A stretch of DNA of 64,000 bases, from contig OX465600.1 of NCBI GenBank assembly GCA_950022295.1, positions 203,885,782 through 203,949,781 on the forward strand. Reading direction: 5' to 3'. Position numbers and translations under genes: made by a program. Each line of letters begins with the position of its first letter. The first letter of the stretch is position 1. Of this stretch, positions 49,302-60,961 are shown one piece after another. The DNA comes from Bromus sterilis (Eukaryota > Streptophyta > Magnoliopsida > Poales > Poaceae). The notes below the pieces were generated by a model, which did no database searches, was not told the DNA's origin, and was given only the letters and a program-made list of their open reading frames with translations.

Positions 49302-51085
49302 GTTTGCTACTAGTCACTTGGGTTTTCATAAATATATTGGGCATTTTATTAAGTTGCCTAGGTATTAAATACTGAGGCAAAACAAAATTAAAGAAAAATA
49401 AAAGAAGAGACATAGAAAAGAGGAAACCCCCTGGCTTTCCAGCCCAACTCACCCCCCTGGCCCAGCAGCAGCCCAAGCCCACCTCATCCTCTCCTGTCGT
49501 CTAGCTCAAGCCGCTCGCTGGAGGCAGCAGAGCGCTCGGTGACGCTAGCGCAACGACGAGGCGCGTCTAGGCCTCTCCCTGGCCTCTCTCGGTGCCACAT
49601 CGACACCCAGAAGCCTCCCACACCTTTCCCCTCTCTCCCTCGCTCACCTCCCTCCCTCTCTCGCAAGTTCTAGCGCATGCCCGAGAGAACGCCTTGCCGC
49701 CGTCGTGCCTACACGCGGCCACTGGCCTCCCCGAGCTGCGTCTTCATGTCCACCAGATCCGCCAACGTCGACTCCTTCAAGATGCGGTTCCAATTCGAGC
49801 TCAGCTGCACCCTAGGCGACGCCCGCATCCTCGATTCACCGCCGGCCGCCGCAAACTCCGATGAGGAATTCATCGTCTCCGGCCTCCCTCTGGCTTCCCC
49901 GAGTGCGCCATCGCCTTCACCATGAGCAGCTCGCTGGTTCCCCCTCTTATCTCCCCTCCCCTCCCAGTTCCACGGCTAGCCTCCGGGGTTGACCCCCGCC
50001 ATGGCCTGGGGCCTCTCCTTGATGCCCAGTTGGCACCAGTGGGTGCGGGTGAGCGAGAGGAGCTCCCCAGTGCCCTTCCTTTCCCTCCTCGAGGCCTCCA
50101 GCCAACTCCGGCGAGTCGCCGGCTAACCGAGCCCTAATCCCCTCTCCTCTCTCTCTGACCAGTGGGCCAAAGGCCATTAACCCTAATCACCCAGCTAACC
50201 TACCCCCCTAACCCACTGATTACTGGGCCCCAGCACCCCTAACCCCTCTCTGTTAATTAAACAGAGAGGATTAAATATATCTGCCACTGACATGGCTGGC
50301 CCACCAGTCAGACCCCCCCCCCTTGATGTCATCCTTGCATCATGTTGATGCAATAAACAAAATTTCAGAAATTAAAAGAATTAAAGAATTCAGAGAAAAA
50401 TCCAGAAAATTGATTAAATTTTAGAAATTCATAACTAATTCATTTGAACTCCAAATTTAACATATAATATATGAAAAATTATCAGAAAAATGCAAGGATT
50501 AAGAATATGCACCTTTTTCTATGTTTGACCATTTTAAAATGGGGCAACAGTAGAAAATGTGCATATGGCTTAATTTGAAATTGAATTTGGAGTTTGAATT
50601 TGCAATTCAATTGCAATACACTTCATTTAAATGGAATGTGCCACAAACCAGTACCATGAACATCATGACACCACTTATCATGTGCTTGTGCATTTTATTT
50701 CAATGTTGTCCCCCTTTGTTGATGATTGTTCCGGTACTAGTGTTTCCGAGACGGAGGTCACCCCCGAAGAAGAAAACTGTTAAACCCATGTTTCGTCAAC
50801 AAGGCAAGCAAACCCCATTGATCATGTCTATAGAATCCCACTTCCCTCTCAGTATCGGTTATGCATTGATTAGGATGATCACCTTGTTATCGATTCTACC
50901 GCATAGTTAAACCCATATCCGATGCATGACCTATCATCTTGTCACAGTAGTAAGCAAACCACAATCCTAGCTGACATAGGAGTTGATTGATAACATGTGG
51001 CCCCTGCAACTATTAAAGCTTATTGCATGCCTAGACTTTACAATGAGGTTACTTTTATCTGTGAGTCGGGATGGTAGTGATCATG
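49302..51085 (+). repeat. Family A LTR (continuation after copia insertion), truncated
   Basis: It resumes with GTTTGCTACTAGTCACTTGGG and follows G1's LTR (GC-rich block 49490-50150, ACATGTGGCCCC block, GTGAGTCGGGATGG), up to the point matching about 5435. The G3 LTR then starts at 51086 in the opposite orientation, so G3 probably inserted here, with TCATG (51081-51085) as candidate target duplication. Confidence 0.82.
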
Positions 51086-54000
51086 TGTCGGGACCCGGGG
51101 TTAGCGTATGCAAGTCCAGTTAAGACATAGTCATATGGAGAGCCGAGAACCGTACCCACTTGTCTAAGCAGACAAGTCCAAGCACAGAACGTTCTCGGAG
51201 AGCATCGTACGTGAGAGGCATCCCATCCAGGACGGATGATCAACTGAGATGGGTCCTCATTGTCCGCACACAAGTCAAATGATATGGGTGGTGAACTCCC
51301 ATATTCAAAGACAAGTCACCTCAACCATACTATTGACTATCTCATAACTCTTACATAAACTTACTCCAGCCCGATCACTTAGTCGGGGTCTAGGGCGGGC
51401 TCGATCATACCACAAAGTGTGCACGAGACGGAGTCTCGAGCAATCGCATCGCGATGCCCCAAGCTGCGCACATCTAAGGGCCACTTGGTGTATGAGAGAC
51501 CGCCAGCCAGATCACAACTAAGGTCTCGAAAACCCATACAAAGACATGCATGTTATAAACATACAGGCAACACACATGCCTTGTATGAACAGCAGGTATC
51601 ATTGCAATTCTCTACAAATTATACATTTTTATTGATAACTCTTATAGAGTGCACACAGAGATCACAAACATGTGATCCAACATTACAACAACAAGCGGAA
51701 GAAAAGTATGTCTGAGTACAGACAAGTTTAACAAATGGCTTAAGAAGCCTTATTTAAACACAAGCCCTCCATGAGGGAACCAGTCGTCTGACTGGGACTA
51801 GACTAGCTTGATCTTCAGTCGTCCAGCTCGAAGAAGAAGCCACCTTCGGGGTCAGTGGGTTCATCTAAAACATAGATTAAGCAAACGTGAGTACAAAGTC
51901 GTACTCAGCAAGACTTACATAGGAGCTATTCTACTCATGCATATGTATCAAGGTAAAGGGAGGTGGGGTTTCACTTGCAGAAGTGCCAGCTTTGACTTGG
52001 CTAGTCCTGAACTACGAGTACCAGACTTTGATGTAAGAAGCATACACGAGTCCACTACTTTCTCCAACCAATTACACCACTATGGTGCCTTCCTCGACTT
52101 CCCCACGAGAAAGCACGCCATAGCACTCACACTTATCTTGGTGTGTTTTAGAAGTATCAAGTTCAAGTTGTCTAATATCAAGCTAGGCTTTCCAAGTAGT
52201 CCATAACCGCGGACGCGGCTATTCGAATAGTTTTGTTAACCCTGTAGGGGTGTACCGCTACACACACATGATCATCAGTTAGCGCCTTTGTACTCGACAC
52301 CGTTCAAGAAGTGTCGGCGAGGATGCTCACCACAACTGTTACCTCATAGCCGATCTAGTCCGAGAAAGCCGCCTACTTGGGTTGGCTACCACTATCGTGA
52401 ACCCGGCCGGTTTACCGAAGTGGACCCAAGTGATGTGTGCGTGGTGCATAAGCCGGTCAGTGAGCCCAATGTGTGGTTGTACTCTTCATCTTGGATCACC
52501 ACACAAGAACTCGGACTTAGGGCGGTGTTCAACGAGACAACTCACCGTGTACTCCTACACAGCCTCTCATCGTTCACCTTGTATTAGGGTAGATTCACCA
52601 ACACTTTTCTACCATCATCATCATGATCACTACCATCCCGACTCACATAACAGTATCATCATGGTATCACTCTAAGCATGCAATAAGCAGTAACAATTGC
52701 AGGGGCCACATGATATCAATCAACTCCTACATTTGCTAGGATTGTGGTTTTGCCTACTACTGTAACAAATGATAGGTCATGCAAAGGAATGGGTTCATCT
52801 ATGCGGTAGAAACGTAGCATGGTAATCATCCTATACAATGCATAAGCGAGACATGAGAGGGAAGTGGGATTTTATCGACATGATCAATGGGGGTTTGCTT
52901 GCCTTGCTGACGAGGTTCGGGTTCGGGGTCTTCAACGAAGGGGGCAGCCTCCTGCTCCGGTTCCACCTCTACTCGACAAACAACAAACAAGGTAGCAAAG
53001 TAAATACAATGCACAATCACATGATGGAAGGTTGAAACTTGATGTATATGATCTGATGTGTGAAGCAATTCCATTTAAATGGAGTATATTTCCAATTGAA
53101 TTGCAAATTCAAACTCCAATTTGAATTCAAACCTAGCCAAGTTACATGTGACATTGATTGATCAATTTGAATCATTTGGAAATGTGTATGATCTGCCTCT
53201 GATGTGTAAGTGAAATGTAGCATGTTTCCATGGTTCAAGTTGCAAAAACTTTTGAATTGAATTTTATTTAATTCCATTTAAATCAAATATAAAATGCTAC
53301 AGATCACATTTTAAATTCAACTCAAACAAAGTTGAAAGTTGGATATTTGGATAGCTTATTTTCTCCTGATCATTTTTCATATATTATTTGTCCAATTTGG
53401 AGTTAATATGAAATTTCTATGAATTTCCAAAGTTTGGGCTATTTTCTGGATTTTCTGGAATTTCTTTAATTCATTTCAAATTCTGGAAATTCATTTATGG
53501 CGTCATCATGACTTCATGCTGGCATCAGGGGGCCACTGACAAGGGGGTCCCACCTGTCATCCTCTCACTGTTTAATTAAACGGTTTAAACTTTATCCAGT
53601 GTTTAGTCAGGGGCTGGGCCCACATGTCGTCGGCTCTGGGGGTCATTAGGGGGGTGGATTAGGGCTAACCACCCTGGCCACGTCGGACTTGCCGGAGGCT
53701 AGCCACCGGTGACTAGAACTGCGGCGGCGCTGTACAGAAAGGCGCTCACGTGGTCCAAATCGAGCGCCGCAACCACCGAGACTTCGCTCTTGGTGCTGCG
53801 CATCGAATGGAACCAAGTGGGGGGCCTGGGAGGCACTGGTTTGACGGCGACGACGAGCCCTAGAGGCGGCGGAGCTGCTGGCTCGAGGTGAACTCGGCTA
53901 CGGGGCAAAATTTGAGCCGGTGATGCTCGCAATCGACGCAGAGGAGCAAGGCGAAGACGGTGGACATGCTCCCGAGCTCGTTTGCTTTACTTGTGATCGA

Positions 54001-55047
54001 CTACGACGACCGTGGCGGCGAGGGACTTCGGCTTCCATGGCGGATCGACAAGGAGACAATGATAAGGGGCGGGGAGAGAGGGGTTTGGACCGCCTGCTCA
54101 CCAGGAACTCGACGGAGGTGGCGGCGAGGGCTGGGGAGGCTCGACGGCGACGGAATTGACGATGGCGTCCTTCGGGTCCGGCGACGGCTCGAGCTCGATT
54201 CCGGAGGCTAGGAGGGCTCCGGGTTCGATTCGCTGCACTGGAAGACGTAGACGACGACGAGGAAGAGGATGGACACGGCGATGGCGCTCGACAGGCTCAC
54301 TGGCCACGCAGGTGCGGCGGCGTGCTCCGGCGTTCTTCACGGGTGTCGACGAAATCTGCGAGGGAGACGGGGAGAGTGTCCGTGGAGGGGGGGGAATGGA
54401 ACGTGGAAGCTCCTGGGCGTCTCCAGGAGTGAAGATGTGGCGCGGGGGAAGCAGGAGGTGGCTAGGCGTCGCCGGCATGCTCGCCACGGCGGCAGCAGCC
54501 TGGCTGGCGCGAGGAAGAAGACGGGCTTACCCCTGGGCTGGGCTGCCTCGATAAGTTGGGCCCTTTTGCCTGCGAGCCCTTTTTCCCTTTTTGTTTTCTA
54601 TTTTCTTTTCTGTCTTTTGTTTTGCTGGGCTAATTAAATAGCTAGGCATTTTATTAAATGCTGAAAATTTTTATATGGCCTCATAATAATATAGACTAGC
54701 CACTTATAAAGTTTCAACATTTTTAAAATTCAAATAATTTGAATCTTAACTCAAATAGGGGTTTTTGATTAAATCCAAGGCACTGTTTGAATATTTGAAA
54801 AATCTATGAGCATGGGGTGGGTCCCACATCACTTGATATGTGATCACACTCATTTATGAGACTTTTCAAAAATCTAACATGAATTTTTGGAGAAGATTTT
54901 TATCTGGACTTTTGAATTAATTCAATTGGGGGGGTTTCCTTCTCCCATTTTTCTTTTGATTTTGATTTCAAAGATTTCTTTTGAAATTTTAACATGATGC
55001 AAGTGACTTACTAACCCTAGCACATTACCTAACAGAGGGTTCTGACA
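51086..55047 (-). repeat. 3' LTR of chromovirus G3 (family A, 3962 bp)
   Basis: It runs from TGTCGGGACCCGGGG (left) to TCTGACA (right; LTR start TGTCAGAACC on the - strand). The shared palindromic motif is at 52195-52257. The GC-rich block is at 53660-54560, and its ORFs (53898-54637) are compositional. It closely matches the 5' LTR at 60962-64000 where both are present. Confidence 0.92.
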
Positions 55048-55064
55048 ACTCGCCCCCACTCAAC
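55048..55064 (-). other. Polypurine tract of G3
   Basis: On the - strand GTTGAGTGGGGGCGAGT lies immediately upstream of the LTR start. The pol frame of this family reads through it. Confidence 0.85.
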
Positions 55065-55153
55065 AGAATCTCGTCCCGAGATTCAGAAGTCTGCGGGAGG
55101 AAGGAGGGATACTCGACACTGAGGCGGTCTTCTCTTTCCCACGTAGCTTCTCT

Positions 55154-58100
55154 CTAAGAGTGGTGTGACCACTGCACTTTCAGAAACCTAATCTTCTGAC
55201 GACGAGTGACCCGCTCTGCGGAATAAGGAATACGAACGGGGTATTCTCGATAAGAAAGGTCATCTCTGAGATCAAGCGTTTCATGGTTGACTTCGCGGAT
55301 GGGGTCCTTGAAGCAACGCCTGAGTTGGGACACAAGGAATACATCATGTACTCGAGAAAGGTGCGGCGGTAGTTCAAGTTGGTAGGCAACTTCTCCATGT
55401 TTACCGATAATGCGGAAAGGTCCGATGTAACGTGGGGCCAATTTTCCTTTGATACTGAAACGTTGGGTTCCCTTCAGAGGAATAACCCGAAGGTAAGCCT
55501 TCTCATCCAGATTGTAGCTCTCTTGCCTATGATGACGATCATAGTAGCTTTTCTGACGATACTGGGCTGCTTTACATTGATCACGAACAATGCGAACTTT
55601 CTCTTCTGCTTCCTTGATCATGTCCGGTCCAAAGAATTGTCTTTCATCGGTTTTTGACCAGTTTAGTGGTGTTTGACATCGTGGTCCATATAGGAGTTCA
55701 AAAGGAGCCATGTTCAGACTAGATTGAAAACTATTGTTATAAGCAAATTCGGCGAATGGAAGAGACTTCTCCCAATTCTTTCCGAATGAGATAACATAAG
55801 CTCTGAGAATGTCTTCAAGAATTTGGTTAACCCTTTCGACTTGACCGCTAGATTGAGGATGGAAAGTTGTACTAAAGGAGAGATGACTTCCCATAGCATT
55901 CTGAAAGCTTCCCCAAAATCTAGAGGTGAAAAGGCTACCACGATCAGAATTGATCTCCAAAGGAACACCGTACAAGTCCGCTAACTGGCTAGCAGTTATA
56001 GACTCGCGAACTGGAAGGAAGTGAGCAACTTTGGAAAGCCTATCTATGACAACGAATATGGCATTGTTTCCTTTCTGGGTATTTGGAAAGCCGGTGATGA
56101 AGTCCATACCGACTTTTTCCCATTTCCACTCGGGAATAGACAAAGGTTGAAGTGTACCAGCAGGTCTTTGATGTTCTGCCTTAATGCGACGACAAACATC
56201 ACATTCGGCAACAAATTGAGCAATGTCTCTCTTCATCCTAGTCCACCAAAATCTCTGGCGTAGATCTCGGTACATTTTTGTGCTACCGGGATGAATTGAG
56301 AGGGGTGTGTCATGGGCTTCTTTGAGGATGAGTTGCCTTAGTTCCCTATTCTTAGGTACTACCAAACGATTTCCAAAGAATACCGTTCCCTTGCTATCTG
56401 TGGAGAAACATTTAGCAACTCCGCTAGCAATGTTCTCCTTGATCCGACGAACACGTCGTGCACGCCTTTGGGCAACTATGATTTGATTCTCAAGAGTTGG
56501 TTTCGCCACCAAGTTAGAAAGATAGCCATGAGGAACAATCTCAAGATTGAGCTTGCAAAATTCCTCATGAAGAAGTGGTTGATACTGTTGTAACATGAGG
56601 TTGTTACAATACGACTTACGACTTAGTGCATCAGCCATGACATTGGCTTTGCCTAGGGTGTAAGAAATTACTACGTCGTAATCTTTTATCAACTCAAACC
56701 AGCGTCTTTGCCTGAGATTAAGATCTGGCTGGGTGAATATGTATTTGAGGCTTATGTAGTCAGAATAGATCTCGCAACGGTTACCAAGGAGGTAATGTCG
56801 CAAAGTTGTTAGGGCATGAACTACGGCAGCGAGTTCAAGGTCATGGGTAGGATAGTTCTCTTCATGTGGCCGCAACTGGCGTGAAGCATAAGCTACCACA
56901 TGTCGATCTTGGAGAAGTATGCATCCTAACCCTTGCCGTGATGCGTCACAATAGATCTCGAAATCCTTTTTGGTGTCTGGAGGTGCAAGTACGGGTGCAG
57001 AAGTCAACCTTCTTTTTAGCTCTTGAAAGCTTTCTTCGCACTTGGGAGTCCATAGGAATTTCTTATCTTTCTTGAGGAGTTCAGTTAGAGGCTTTGCAAC
57101 TTTAGAAAAGTTATCGACGAAGCGACGGCAATAGCTGGCTAGGCCAAGAAAACTTCTAACTTGTTTAACCGATTCAGGTGGAGTCCAGTCAAGGACGGCC
57201 TGAACTCTCTCGGGATTCACAGCAATGCCTTTTGCAGAAATCACGTGGCCTAAGTAGGTCACTTCTGGTAGCCAAAATTCACACTTGGAGAATTTAGCAT
57301 ACAGGCGATGCTCTCTAAGTTTCATCAATACCAGCCTTAGGTGTTCGTCATGTTCTTCTTCGTTCTTCGAGTAGATGACAATGTCATCGAGATAAACCAC
57401 AACAAATTTATCTAAGTACTCCATGAACATCGAATTCATCATGCGTGAGAAAGTGGCGGGGGCATTGGTTAAGCCAAAGGACATGACGGTGTACTCGTAA
57501 AGACCATAACGAGTAGTAAAAGCCGTTTTGGGAATGTCCTCGTTTCGGATTTTGATTTGATGATAACCTATTCTCAAATCCATCTTGGAGAAGACAGAGG
57601 ATCCTGCAAGTTGATCATAAAGATCATTGATCCTGGGCAGCTGGTACTTGTTCGTTATCGTCGCTAAATTTAGCGGGCGATAGTCTACGCACATCCTTTC
57701 TGTTCCATCTTTCTTCGTTACGAACAGAACGGGGCAACCCCATGGCGATGAGCTAGGGCAGATGAAGCCTTTTTCCAACAAAGCTTCCAGTTGGGTTTTA
57801 AGCTCAGCTAACTCACGTGGGGCCATTTTGTATGGGCGTCTAGAAATTGGTGCGGTTCCTGGGGCAAGATCCACTATAAACTCTACACATCTGTCGGGTG
57901 GCATGCCCGGCAGCTCTTCAGGAAAGACATCCGGGAAGTCACGAACCACCGGAATATCTTCAAGTTCTGGAAGGGGAAGTACATTCAAAGAATGCACTTG
58001 GGTTCTTGTTCTGGGTGAGGTATAGTTGACGGTTTTTCCTGAAGGGTGGGTGAGTTTCACGGATTTTCCTTTGCAATCCAGGTAGGCATTCTGTCTTGAT

Positions 58101-58576
58101 AGCCAATCCATGCCAAGGATGACATCAATATCTGAAGATTTGAGGGCTATGAGTGAAGCAAGGAATACTAAACCCTCAATTGCAATTTGATTACCGTGGC
58201 TTACTCTATTAGTTTGCCATCTTGACCCTGGAGTTTGAATAATCATGGGGGTGGATAATTCAACAAAAGATACTTCATGACGAAGTGCATAACTTTCCGA
58301 CATGAATGAATGAGATGCTCCTGGGTCGAAAAGAACGGACGTAGGAACATAATTGACTAGGAGCGTACCAAGAATGACGTCAGTGGTGTCGTCAGTCTCT
58401 TCGGCGGCAATCTGGTTCACACGTCCACGAGTGGCGGGAGGAGCGGTTTTGGTGGTGTAGACCTTCTGGGGGGCTTGCCATGACCATTGTTGTTGCCTCC
58501 GGCACGGGGTGGAGCATTCTGATTCTAGAGCTGGTTCTGGGGACAATCGCGAGAGTAGTGGCCTGCCTGACCACAC
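55154..58576 (-). pseudogene. Chromovirus pol of G3: protease, RT, RNase H, integrase, partial chromodomain
   Basis: A 1140-codon open frame, of which the first ~45 residues are out-of-frame translation. Protease: F-D-P-G-A (Asp84) and ILGMDWL. RT: residues about 240-430, YLDD at 395-398. RNase H: Asp543, Glu580, Asp605, Asp648. Integrase: HHCC at 754, 761, 791, 794; core Asp824, Asp877, Glu913 with 35 residues between the last two. Lesions: a 24 bp in-frame deletion in the integrase core (after LADLY, just before SDRG) relative to G1, HQ to YI after the third RNase H Asp, and a TAG in the chromodomain where G1 has Glu (EREATWE). A frame change separates it from gag. In the intact family it would be cleaved from one Gag-Pol polyprotein and would copy and integrate the element. 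Confidence 0.93.
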
Positions 58577-59491
58577 TTGTAGCAGGCTCCAAAAACAGTG
58601 CGGGGATCTGGGTTGTTTGGTGGAGCTGGGTGGAACTGAGTTGGTGGACGAGGCGCCACATAGGATGGCCTCGGTGGGTTGTTCTGGCGGAACATACTAT
58701 TGGGGATCCAGATCTTGCGCTTCTGAGAGCCGGAACTGGATGATCCATCATCTCTAGGGTGTTTGCGGAAGTCGTTGGGGGTGTTCATGTCCTCTGCCTT
58801 GATGGCCTTGTTGACAAGGACCTGGAAGGTGGAAAAGTCATGTAGGTTGAGCTCACGACGGAGTCCAGAGTAGAGTCCACGACGGAACCTTTCTTGTTTC
58901 TTGGAGTCGGTGGAGACTTCTTCGGTAGCATAACGAGCAAGTCGGTTGAACTCACGACTAAACTCGTCAACAATCCTTTTACCTTGGGTGAGGTTGCAGA
59001 ACTCCTGACGCTTGCGGTCCATAAGACCCTTGGGAATGTGGTGCTCACGGAAGGAAGTGCAGAATTCATCCCAAGATGCGGGCGGTCCAACGGGACGCAT
59101 ATTCAGGAAGTTCTCCCACCAAGAGCTAGCTGCGCCTTCAAGGTGATAGGTGGCATAGCTGACCTTGTCACCATTTGCAACATGGCTTGCTTGGAGCTTC
59201 ATCTCGATGCTACGAAGCCAGTCATCGGCGTCAAGGGGCTCGGTGGAGTAACTGAAAACCGGGGGATGAAGTCGGATGAAGTCGGATGAAGTCGTTCAGG
59301 GACACCAACTCGTTGCGCTGCTGAGTGGTGTTGCGGGCAATGACTTCCAGCAGGTGGTGAGATTCTCGGCGGTTCCTCTCAACCTCCATCAGAACCTGAG
59401 CCATCGTCGGTGGGGGTGGAAGGTTGCCTTCCTCCTGGTCATTCCCACGACCCTGGTTACGACCAAGCTGGCCACGGGTTCCTTGAGACAT
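58525..59491 (-). pseudogene. gag of G3 (capsid/nucleocapsid), frameshifted
   Basis: ATG at 59491 (MSQGTRGQ). The N-terminal part matches G2 gag to about 59275. There a 10 bp unit (GATGAAGTCG on the + strand, 59270-59299) is present three times and shifts the frame. The rest of gag is open from 59202 in another frame: ASSWWENFL, FCTSFREHHIP, FNRLARYATEEV, and zinc knuckle CYKCGQAGHYSRDC at about 58545-58590. It ends at a TAG shortly after the knuckle, and a further frame change lies before protease. Gag would form the particle. This copy cannot encode it in one piece. The ATG is preceded by a splice-acceptor-like CAG. Confidence 0.88.
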
Positions 59492-59759
59492 TCTGAAGGT
59501 GATTACAGAGCAAAGGAAGTAATCATCTTGACAACATGGTGATAAAGCATACAAGCCATATATTCACAAGCTGTCATACAAACCATACATCGTTTTAGTA
59601 CAAGCACCAAGCTAATACAAACGTGATGAAGATGATACATCCTTCAGAGGCACTCTGACTTCCTATACATTATTTATCTAAGCCTCTGGAACTTAGACAC
59701 CTTGCGTACAATATACTAAGATACTACTACATCCTCACTAAGTAAGACCACAGGCGGTC
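59492..59759 (-). other. Spacer between the extra ORF and gag in G3
   Basis: Non-coding, 268 bp. It ends with a pyrimidine-rich stretch and CACCTTCAG just before the gag ATG (acceptor-like AG at 59494-59493). It has no similarity that I can see to G2's leader. Confidence 0.55.
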
Positions 59760-60539
59760 TCACTCATCTCCATCTCCATAGTAGTCCTCGTAAAAGTTAC
59801 CTGCGTATCCCGGTAGCTGAAGGTGACCATCGGAAAACATGGAGGCCTGTGGACCCTGATATCCATTTGGGCAAGGATGGGGCCTAAGTCCAGCGTAGGG
59901 TGGAAGCAAAGGACCACGGGGTGGAAAAATGCCTCCAATCTCGGGCCAAGCAACTCGAGAAGGCATCTGAGTCCTCACTGGGTAGATAGCATCATACTCA
60001 ACTGATCCAACGCTCACAAAGGGTGCCAAAAGGGTCAGTGCTCGATACAGACGAACACGAGTGGCGTGAAGTTCGAAACGGAGAGCGCGTGCATCATGAT
60101 CTCGATCACTAGCAAACCTAGCAGTCATCTGAAGTACTGGATCTTCTGCAGAGTGATCTGAGTAGAGTCCGGTGTAATATCCCTCTTCTCCTGGAAGTGC
60201 AGCAGGGATATAGCGGAATGAGGTCTCTCTCAGCATTGTGTGCTCCTCTCTCATCAGGGTAATACATGAGTATGCAGCATCCTGCACAGCCATGTTCTCT
60301 GTCATGCCAATGCCATGTCCAAAGTGGATAGGCTGAGTGACTCCAACGTGGTGCGGGTAGATCCTGACAATGCAGTGGAACTGGGTCTGGTTGAAGTCAA
60401 GGAACTGCTCCTCAACGGTGTACTCAGGATACCATCGATATCCCACATAGGACATCATCTCGATCAACGTGGCGGGATGGCCACACACACCGAGGCACCT
60501 GGTCAAACGAACAATCTGCCGAGGGGGAAGATCATCCAT
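59760..60539 (-). CDS. Intact 259-codon ORF of unknown function upstream of gag in G3
   Basis: It is same-sense with gag, between leader and gag, and uninterrupted although gag and pol are broken. ATG at 60539, stop at 59760. Residues 22-97 show an apparent helix-strand-strand-strand-helix order (helix 22-32, strands about 37-46, 52-61 and 70-76, helix 80-97 with an AAY-rich face). This order and spacing recall a double-stranded-RNA-binding domain, but the usual basic KK-x-A-K cluster before helix 2 is absent (G-M-T-E-N-M-A). The C-terminus (about 215-259) is Pro/Gly/Tyr-rich and ends acidic. The ATG follows a pyrimidine tract and CAG, like a 3' splice site. Sister element G2 lacks the ORF. 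Function unknown; fold is inference, and I recall similar hypothetical proteins in Triticeae without being able to verify this. Confidence 0.7.
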   Translation of the reverse strand: MDDLPPRQIVRLTRCLGVCGHPATLIEMMSYVGYRWYPEYTVEEQFLDFNQTQFHCIVRIYPHHVGVTQPIHFGHGIGMTENMAVQDAAYSCITLMREEHTMLRETSFRYIPAALPGEEGYYTGLYSDHSAEDPVLQMTARFASDRDHDARALRFELHATRVRLYRALTLLAPFVSVGSVEYDAIYPVRTQMPSRVAWPEIGGIFPPRGPLLPPYAGLRPHPCPNGYQGPQASMFSDGHLQLPGYAGNFYEDYYGDGDE

Positions 60540-60945
60540 CTGAAACAGAAAGAAGGAGTTTGTAAATGCATCAGATTATGAGATAAACCTGGAATGACTC
60601 GGACAACATAACGGCTGTAATTGCAAGAAAAAGACAATTTCTTACAACATGGAAACAACACTTACATACGATGTAATAAATCAGGGAGCATAACCACTCT
60701 AACAAACCGATCACAACTTTCCTACGGCTACAAGGAAGCAAACAACGAGATGTTCTAATCAGAAAGAGGAGAGCCTAGTCCTATCTTCCCGTAGAATAAG
60801 ATGAGGGTGACTCAGAACTCATAACGAAGGGGGTAAGGAGAAAAAAGAAGCCTTACGTTGTACCCTTATATACCCAGAGTAACTATATAACTATAGAAGG
60901 CTAGACTCGACTTTGGCCAAGGCTGCTAGTCCTACAGTCAGTCCT
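60540..60945 (-). other. 5' leader of G3 with candidate intron
   Basis: 60720-60945 matches the G2 leader. On the - strand a GTAAGTG (60665-60659) matches the plant splice-donor consensus, and CTTCTTTCTGTTTCAG ends at 60540, directly before the ATG of the extra ORF. Together they would define a 126 bp intron. Splicing is inferred from consensus only. Confidence 0.4.
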
Positions 60946-60957
60946 GCTCTGATACCA
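60946..60957 (-). other. Primer binding site of G3 (initiator Met tRNA)
   Basis: The reverse complement reads TGGTATCAGAGC, four bases from the LTR end at 60962, identical to the G2 site. Confidence 0.92.
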
Positions 60958-60961
60958 AGTC

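Noticed and set aside
53898..54637. ORFs of 120-132 codons
   Set aside because: Same GC-rich LTR block in the G3 3' LTR; several frames open at once.
56021..57075. + strand ORFs of 69-92 codons opposite G3 pol
   Set aside because: Antisense shadows of conserved RT and integrase codons; equivalent shadows appear opposite G1 pol.
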